Shown here piece after piece: positions 57,275 to 64,000 of a stretch of 64,000 nucleotides of DNA. The notes beneath the pieces were generated by a model, which saw only the letters and a list, made by a program, of their open reading frames with translations, had not been told where the DNA came from and made no database searches. Origin of the DNA: Chiua virens (taxonomy: Eukaryota > Basidiomycota > Agaricomycetes > Boletales > Boletaceae); contig JAHNUO010000001.1 of the NCBI GenBank assembly GCA_019787685.1, positions 3,286,001 through 3,350,000 of the forward strand. The letters run 5' to 3'. The first letter of the stretch is position 1. Every line of letters starts with the position of its first letter. The position numbers and the translations under genes are program-made.

Positions 57275-57580
57275 GCAGTTATCACATCATCATTGTCATT
57301 GTGTTGTGTCCTCCTTTCCCACACTTCCCTGCCATCTCCCCAACAGTGATGGCACTATAACACAGTGTTGCAATTATATATTGCATTGTCATTGTCATGT
57401 CATGTCACCCTTCCTGGATCCTACCACCCCAGCTAAGGACAATGGTACAATAACATCTGACAATGACAATGACACAATAATCACAATATGGCAGTTATCA
57501 TGTTGCCTTCATCTTCTCTCTCCTGCATCATCATGTTGTTGTCATCGTGACATTGTAGTTTTTTCCTCATTATCATCAGC
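57275..57580. repeat. palindrome array, continuation
   Basis: Units: GCAGTTATCACATCATCATT at 57275, ATAACACAGTGTTGCAATTA at about 57357, and CAATAATCACAATATGGCAG followed by TTATCATG at about 57476. Confidence 0.65.
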
Positions 57581-57884
57581 ATCATTGTGCCATGTTATGG
57601 CATCCTTGTCATGTCACATTGATGTTGAGTTATCGTCACATCATTTTGTTTGGCACATGTATACAAACACCCACTTTCACTCCTTATTAAGAAATGTGAC
57701 ATGCTTCATATGTCATGTTTCAGAAATGGTAATATCTCCCATAACATGCTCTTTCTCTTTTCCCTGCTTTCTCACAGTACATCATGTCATTTGTTTGTAT
57801 ATATGCAATATGATGCTACTATTATACTGTATGTGTGTAAATGCTCAATTTGGGACATGAAACCTGATGTACAGTGATAGTGTA

Positions 57885-59475
57885 CAGTGAGCAACAAAAC
57901 TGTTGCAATGTTTGACCCTAATGTGGTGTGCACAGTGCACCGCAACCACTTGTGGGAATTTCACTTAGCTTTGGTGAGACCAAATAAAGTACAAATCATT
58001 GGCTACAAATCGGCCTCTGGGTCATGTGATTTGGCCCAGTGGCTGCGAAGATATTGCCATTTTAAGTCACTCTAGTCATTGCAACAGTTTTGTTGCTGAG
58101 CTATGTAAATGCAGAAACCACCTGTTGCAATGAAATATTATGTCAGCAATGGGTCATGTGATGCATAAACAGTTCAACATGATGTAAACACAGCCAAACA
58201 TCATCACTTTTACCACTTCTTTCATCATGAAATCTCTGCCCATTGATCAAACCAACCAGATCATTACTTTCTTGGAATTGGGTCAATCAACCTGCCAAAT
58301 CTCTGCTTCTACTGGGTTCAACCACTCCCCCATCAGTTGTATTCATGCCAAACACTGTCCTGACCTTCCCAAAGCCTCTGGTGGTTGTCCATCCATCATT
58401 TCCCCCACTGATATCTGCCATGCCATTTGACTTCTTGGTACTGGAAAGGCTGAAAATGCTGTCCAGATCACCAAGACTCTTCAGGATGTCAAGAACCATC
58501 CCATATCCTCACAAACCATTCATCGTCACCTGAAAAAGGCTGGTATGAAGGCTGTAGTAAAGCAAAAACGACCTCTTCTTTCCAAGCATCATAGGAGAGA
58601 AAAATTGGATTTTGCTATAAGCCACCAGGATTGGACTGTGGATGATTGGAAGCATGTCATATGGTCAGATGAGACCAAAATCAATTGTATTGGGTCAGAT
58701 GGCAGGAAATGGGCTTGGAAAAAGGCAGGAGAGGGCCTTAGTGATAGGATTGTACAGGGTATAGTCAAGTTTAGGGGAGGTTCAGTGATGATATGGGGTT
58801 GTATGAGTTGGGAAGGGGTTGGAATGGCTTGCAAGATTGATGGTAAGATGGATGCTAACCTCTATGTGCAGATTGTAGAGGATGATCTCCAACAAACCCT
58901 GGTGGATTTTGGATTTTCTCCAGAGGACATTATCTTTCAACAAGATAATGATCCCAAACATACCAGTAGGAAGGCCAAGGAGTGGTTTGAGGAGCATGGA
59001 TTTGAGGTCATGGTATGGCCTGCTCAGTCCCCAGATCTTAATCCCATAGAACATCTATGGTTCATCCTCAAAAGAAGGCTAGCAGAGTATCCTGAGCCAC
59101 CCAAGGGGGTATTGGAACTTTGGGAGAGGATTCAAGCAAAGTGGTACAAGATTGGGGCAGAGGAGTGTCAAAGGTTGATTGAGAGTATGCCCAGGAGGGT
59201 TCAGGAGGTTATCAAGGCCAAAGGAGAGTACACTTCATACTAATTACCATACCCATGATATCAGCAACAAAACTGTTGCAATGATTAGATTGACTTAAAA
59301 TGGCAATATCTTCGCAGCCACTGGGCCAAATCACATGACCCAGAGGCCGATTTGTAGCCAATGATTTGTACTTTATTTGGTCTCACCAAAGCTAAGTGAA
59401 ATTCCCACAAGTGGTTGCGGTGCACTATGCACACCACATTAGGGTCAAACATTGCAACAGTTTTGTTGCTCACTG
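57885..59475 (+). mobile_element. Tc1/mariner element 2, 1591 bp, TA duplication
   Basis: TA flanks lie at 57883-57884 and 59476-59477. The ends are CAGTGAGCAACAAAACTGTT...AACAGTTTTGTTGCTCACTG. The arms are about 214 bp (57885-58098 and about 59262-59475). Each is closed inside by the inverted box CATTGCAACAGTTTTGTTGC (or its reverse at about 59264). Insertion is in foldback B2, where removal restores GATAGTGTAGATTTG, matching the uninterrupted arm at 60800. Confidence 0.95.
58227..59243 (+). pseudogene. Tc1-type DD34E transposase, one in-frame TGA
   Basis: One frame runs from ATG (58227-58229) to TAA (59241-59243), 338 codons. The N-terminus has helix-turn-helix character (IDQTNQIITFLELGQSTCQI). 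Catalytic segments are VIWSDETKIN, FQQDNDPKHT and SPDLNPIEHLW, with 34 residues between the second Asp and the Glu. TGA at 58428-58430 (CHAI stop LLGTGKAENAVQ) is the only defect and fits CGA to TGA. The related element 1 is at 31389-32399. Confidence 0.92.
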
Positions 59476-61029
59476 TAGATTTGTTGGAAAAATAAAAACA
59501 TAGCCACTTTTTTGAAACATTCAGGTTATGCCTCATGAATAACATATTCTCTGGGAGGTTTAAAACATACCTACAACATATCAGCACCACAGATCATCAG
59601 GATTAGTGCTGGTGATAGTTGTGTCACACTCTCCTTCTAGCTTCTTTTTTAATCTCCCATACTTCACCATACTCTGGCTCTTCCCTCTGAGAATTGTGTG
59701 GACCTCATCAGATGGTGTATATTGATATATTCTACCATATATATCACTTCTCATAATGTGTTTAACAGTATCTAGGACACATGTTTAACATTTGTAAAAT
59801 GAATATATTTAAGGGTGGAAAGATGGTTATATTGTCAGAGCAATTGTGTTATCATCCTGGCCCTTGGTCTCCCAAACTTTTACCATTTTATCATAGTTTT
59901 ATTGGATTTATTGAAAATGTGAGGAGTGATTTGAACATATGAGATGTGTGGGAAAACCTCCAGAGACTTAGGAGACTTTGAAAACAAATCAAAATTTTGA
60001 CATTGTGGCTTCCACAACACTTCAAGCATCATTCTAAATAATAGGAAATGTATTTAGAATGGGATAGAAACTGTGTACTTTATGTGCCTAGCCCATTCTA
60101 TTCCCAAGACATGAAATTTGCAAAAATGTATCTTTAGTATCAATTGCATTGTATACATGCATTCAACTGAAAGTAGCCTCATTCAATGCATGTTTGCAAT
60201 TTTCATACCTCAGAAGTGAGAATAGGCTAGGCACACAGTGTACAGAGTTTCTATGGCACTCTATATACATGGTCAGCTATTGAGAATGAGACTTTAAATG
60301 TTATGGAAGCCACAATGTCAGATTTTTATTTGTTTTTGAAGTCTCCTAAGTGTTCAGAGACTTTCACATGCATCTCATATGTTTGAGTCACTCCTCACAT
60401 GTTCAATCCTCATCCAAAAAATGCTCTAAAATAGGGAGCATTAGAGTATCATAGGACCCAGGATACTACCTAATTGCCCTGATGATATACCCTTTGAAGC
60501 CCTTTAAATATATTTGTTGCACATAAGTAATAAATGTGTCCTAGATAATGTTTAAGACATTACAGGTAGTGATATGTATATATGGCAGAATATGTAGTTA
60601 TCAGTTATACAACACTACATACACAATTCTGGGGGAGCCAGATCTCTGTAAAAGCATGGGAAGGTGAAACATGGGTCAGGAGGAGAGTATGACACAACTA
60701 TTACCAGCTTTATAAATCCTCCCAGGGGACATATTAGTCCAGGACATAACCTGAATGTTTGAAAAAAGTAGTTATGTTTTTCTTTTTTTCCAACAAATCT
60801 ACATTATCACCCTCTGGAATGTTTCATGGCCCATATATAACACTCAGACAGTATGTATAGTGCACCAAATCATAGATCTATATACAGAATACATGTATAC
60901 AGTGAGAAAGCAGTCAAAAAGCCAGAAAAACAATGTTATAGGCCTAGGTGTTACCATTTTTAAAACACAACATATGAGACATGTCATATTTCCTAATATG
61001 GAGTTGGCATGGGTGGAGCAAGATGGGGA

Positions 61030-61139
61030 TGTGACAATGATAACACAACAACCATGCTCTCACAGTTATTGTGTTGTCATTGATGTCATTGTCCTATTAG
61101 GACATGGGAGAGGGCCCAGGTGGGGAAGTGCAGTGTGAT
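61030..61139. repeat. palindrome unit, ATAACNNCAGT family
   Basis: GATAACACAACAACCATGCT followed by CTCACAGTTATTGTGTTGTC. It matches the unit at 47473-47535. The LTR at 61140 begins right after. Confidence 0.65.
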
Positions 61140-61784
61140 TGTTACAATCACATTTCACTCATATTTCATTTCACCTTCCTACTCATTCTCTACTCCACTA
61201 TACAAGATACACAATATCTATTATGGCATATATTGCCTCATGCCAAGGCTATACTCAGGATCATATCCTATTGGCCAATCCTTTATGACTCACTATGATT
61301 CATCTTTAGACACGTGTTATCTCACGATGTCATAACCCATGCACAACACACATGTATTCACACGTTATCTCTTATCTATGATTCCCTATGACTCATATCT
61401 ATTATTAAAGCAGTGCTTATCTCATAACATGCTTATACCGCATTGTTACAGCATTGTTCCCTCATGTCTTTATCTATGACTCACATACATGCAGATACCT
61501 CATGTTATCACACCTTATCTACCAATCAGGACACTCATACTTATCTATGTATTCATACTCTGATTGTAGCTCCGCTTGTACTTTTAGTATATAAGACTTG
61601 AATGCAGCACCAAGGGAGCTCTAACAAAGTTCACCTTTGGTTTTCCTCCATTGTCTCTCATAGACGGATCACCTCTGTAGTTCTCGCCTCACTCGTCAGA
61701 CTCACTTGCATTCTACACCCTTACACTGATCACTACAACCACTCGCAAGTAACTCATAGTCTACGTTTGTTCTAGGTTGTTACA
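61140..61784 (+). repeat. solo LTR of family A, 645 bp
   Basis: It starts TGTTACAATCAC and ends TAGGTTGTTACA. The flanks are GTGAT (61135-61139) and GTAAT (61785-61789), one change. Shared with 28186-28616: AGCTCTAACAAAGTTC, TTTGTTCTAGGTTGTT and the TATATAA box (here AGTATATAAGAC). Confidence 0.88.
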
Positions 61785-62060
61785 GTAATGACAATAATAC
61801 AATAACTGCATCATTGTCATTGTCAGGTGGGATGATGGGAGAGGGTGCAATGTGATAATGACATATTGTGTAGTGTTGCCATGGCTCTAGCTCAAGCTGG
61901 TCTAGAGCCTATAGCTGAGTGTGGCTCTGACCAAGCCATGTGGAGCTAAGCTCTATCATGGCAGTCAGCTATTAGCCAGTTCTAGGCCACAGAGCCAACA
62001 TGTGGCTACAGCTCCCAGCTGGCTAGAACTGACATCCTTTGCATTAGGCCAGTGCTCCTG
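61785..62060. other. palindrome remnant and AGCT/TGGCT-rich tract
   Basis: 61785-61870 holds ACAATAACTGCATCATTGTC. 61880-62040 is rich in AGCTGG, GGCTCT and CAGCT words, with partly self-complementary order, as at 21405-21560. No gene is seen. Confidence 0.4.
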
Positions 62061-62084
62061 GTGACATCTCTCTTGTCTCTCAAC

Positions 62085-62590
62085 ACTTAGACCTCCCAGC
62101 AACACCTCAACAACACTTATGATTATGATGGTCCAGTTAATCCCAATGGCAGATGTCAGTTCCAGTTCACATTGCCCTCTCTCCAGGCTCTCCCCAACAA
62201 TCATTTGGACTTTTTGTCCTCTGGCAGTTTTCCACCAATGGGCAGTCTTACTTCTGCTCCCATAGCTCTTTCAACCCCTGGCTGGAGTCCTGATGACAAG
62301 ATTATACCCACTTCTATTGTTATCAAGAACATACCTTTTAATGTCAAATGTGAAACCCTCCTTGGTATCATCATATGTCTATCTCCCCTACTCCCTTCTC
62401 CAAGCTTTCATCCACTTTCTAGGCATCATTTTCAATTCCTGCCCCCTCAGGAAAGGAACCTCTTGTACCCAGGGACCTTGTATATCTTCAATTACTCCCT
62501 TGATCAGCAGGGCTCCTTTTGTGGTTTGTCCTTTGCTAATTTTTGCCAAGCTGCTGATGCTGACACTGTCATTGCTGTTACAATAGTCCC
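62085..62590 (+). pseudogene. fragment of an RRM-type RNA-binding protein gene
   Basis: The plus reading is YDYDGPVNPNGRCQFQFTLP, SLQALPNNHLDFLSSGSFPP, APIALSTPGWSPDDKIIPTS and then RRM segments IVIKNIPFNVKCETLLG. After about 100 bp resembling an unspliced intron (GTATCA...CCTCAG) come YIFNYSLDQQGSFCGLSFAN and FCQAADADTV. This resembles the RRM of the fungal PIN4/Cip-type regulators. Cys in KCETL, FCGL and FCQA stands where Arg is expected. The gene stops mid-domain. The retained intron argues against a processed retrocopy. Confidence 0.6.
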
Positions 62591-62702
62591 GGTTGTGATG
62601 GCCAGGTTGACGGCATCAGAAACACAGGTTCTTGTTGATGTATCACTTTCGTTCAGTATCAGTCATCTTGTTGATGTGGATAGAGTTCATGTCCATGGTG
62701 TC

Positions 62703-62867
62703 TGTTACAATTTCTTTCTTTTCTTTAACTTGTACTACTTCACTCTACTTGATAGCTAGGTATCCTTATACGTTCATCCATACTTCACTCCCCTTACACT
62801 TATGTAACCAGCATCGGGATCACCCAACTGCTTACTCATTCCACTTCTTGTCATTATCTGATGACAT
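62703..62867 (+). repeat. 5' fragment of a gypsy C-family LTR
   Basis: TGTTACAATTTC through TGATGACAT matches the first 165 bp of 12199-12907. It is cut by the next LTR at 62868. Confidence 0.8.
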
Positions 62868-63576
62868 TGTTACAATAGCTCTGGGTAGGAACTAGCATAG
62901 CCACAAAAGCACTAAGTATTCAAGTGGCTGCGATAACTAGAACAACCACCACTTGATATGTGGTGCGCTATAAGAGTTCAAGGAGGACTGCTGTTAGCGT
63001 ATTGCCAACAGTGGAGACGAGTTAGAACTCAGGTATTGCTGAGAGCATCCTGTTGAGAATCTATACCTGAAGGACCAAGAATCTTTCTCTTGTGATTGAG
63101 GTGGAACGTAGGCATTGACCTAGTGTCGAGGGTTGGATGGTCAAGAAGGCATGGGGGGGTCCCGAGTGGAGCACAGATACTTAGCTAGATTGTGGAGGTC
63201 AAGACTAGTGTACAAGAGTATTGCTGTGACGTATTTATACTATGAGAATAGTGCATGGACCAAGTGTCCAAAAGGGGTGGCCAAGAAGAGCGGAAGGGCG
63301 AACGGCCAAAAGGAGGAATTGTACAATGCAAAGGCAATGGATGATGATGAAGAGGAAATGACTAAGTACGATGCCATTGGATGATGATGAGAGAGGAATG
63401 AGTAAAGGCAATGCTATTGGATGATGATGTGAAAGGAAAAGCGTAAGCATTTGGGTGATGCCGATGCTGGTTATGTAAAGGTGAAAAGAGACGAAGTACG
63501 GATGAACATATGAGGATACCTAGGTATCAAGTAAAGAGAAGTAGTACAAGTCAAAGAAAAGAAAGAAATTGTAACA
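62868..63576 (-). repeat. gypsy C-family LTR, minus orientation, 709 bp
   Basis: On plus it runs TGTTACAATAGC...AAATTGTAACA, the same length as 12199-12907. The adjoining TTACCCCCGGAGTATGATCA is the reverse of the polypurine tract and flank of the young gypsy, so this is a 3' LTR whose element extends to the right. Confidence 0.88.
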
Positions 63577-63738
63577 TTACCCCCGGAGTATGATCAAAGC
63601 ACCCTGCAAAGATCATCTCTAGAAATTGAACAAATCCCTGATAGGACTGCCTGTGATATTGGCATAGCCCTTGTCGTCGATGGGGTCATCACATGGGGAC
63701 ACCAAGCATTGATCAGGAGACACGGAACATTGGGGCGC
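63577..63738 (-). mobile_element. 3' internal end of a second gypsy copy, minus orientation
   Basis: It matches, in reverse, 44020-44190 of the young gypsy (GATGGGGTCATCACATGGGG, then the polypurine tract). It is interrupted by another LTR at 63739. Confidence 0.8.
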
Positions 63739-64000
63739 TGTTACAACTTTTCTCTTTTGCCTTGTCAACCCCATTTCTCCAATGGACTCTTACTTAGCTC
63801 TTCCGCTCTATGACCCACTCCCCGTACTTATGGAGATCATATCGCTCCATAGCATGGTAGCTTTCTTTGTTCTTTGATTGGTTGTCATTTGTATGACTCC
63901 CTCTTCTCACGAAGTACCCCTACTTCACCTTTGTTCCCTTTGCTTGGTTTCACTCTTCATTGGAACACCCCATTTATCATAGTATAAATACCTTGCAGCG
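63739..64000 (+). repeat. start of a further LTR, runs off the window
   Basis: It begins TGTTACAACTTTTCTC and includes AGTATAAATACCTTGCAGCG at the window edge. It resembles the subfamily at 55787-56412. The left flank is GGCGC; the right end is not visible. Confidence 0.8.

Larger units (their letters stand above)
57681..61001. repeat. giant foldback element B2 with a Tc1 insertion
   Basis: The left arm (57681-57884 and 59478 to about 60120) is the reverse of the right arm (about 60190-61001). Examples are TCCTTATTAAGAAATGTGAC against GTCATATTTCCTAATATGGA, and GTTTGAAAAAAGTAGTTATG against CATAGCCACTTTTTTGAAAC. Without the 1593-bp Tc1 insert it is about 1.7 kb, almost entirely self-complementary with a short centre near 60150. 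No ORF is seen. Confidence 0.75.

Noticed and set aside
57228..57860. 210-codon plus-strand protein
   Set aside because: It spans the end of an LTR, the palindrome array and a foldback arm; His/Cys-rich composition reflects CAT/TGT-rich repeats.

Overview
This window looks like repeat-rich DNA from an Agaricomycete (mushroom-forming basidiomycete). Supporting signs are many introns of about 50-60 bp with GTRNGT donors, a FunK1-type fungal kinase, Plavaka and Tnp2 (CACTA-like) transposases, PIF/Harbinger and Tc1 elements, and chromodomain Ty3/gypsy elements. I saw no rRNA, tRNA or CRISPR array.

Layout. 1-3262: the 3' part of a spliced SNF2-family ATPase gene, the only gene here that looks undamaged. 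3416-6598: exon remnants and a broken unknown gene. 6641-9723: a 27-bp minisatellite of roughly 110 units. 9940-17476: a decayed minus-strand gypsy element riddled with solo LTRs. 17.5-29.1 kb: minus-strand relics of Plavaka, Tnp2, a CK1-like kinase, an unknown spliced gene and a FunK1 kinase split by a solo LTR. 29.3-33.8 kb: a Plavaka transposase gene with a Tc1 element inside one exon. 33816-45220: a Harbinger element with TAA duplications; a young 8.3-kb gypsy element with GATGC duplications sits inside its Myb/SANT-like ORF, and another LTR sits inside the gypsy. 45.2-61 kb: very CpG-poor DNA with giant foldbacks, arrays of short palindromes, a copia relic, a second Tc1 element and a RecQ-like helicase fragment enclosed by 250-bp inverted repeats. 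61-64 kb: solo and nested LTRs and an RRM-gene fragment.

The genes do not form a pathway. The window is best read as layers of insertion and decay. Most insertions can be ordered because target-site duplications survive and joining the flanks restores the host reading frame. Damage is dominated by one kind of change: CGA to TGA stops and CGN to TGN Arg-to-Cys replacements, as expected if methylated CpG is being deaminated. CpG-rich blocks (1-6.6 kb and 36.5-44.9 kb) contrast with CpG-depleted blocks (9.7-21 kb and 45.2-61 kb).

The least familiar items are the RecQ-bearing inverted-repeat element with a 13-bp flanking direct repeat, the box-within-arm ends shared by the two Tc1 elements, intron-confined CCGTC-GACGG hairpin motifs, and a double zinc-knuckle extension on the young gypsy polyprotein. 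All calls come from reading the sequence; no database search was made.
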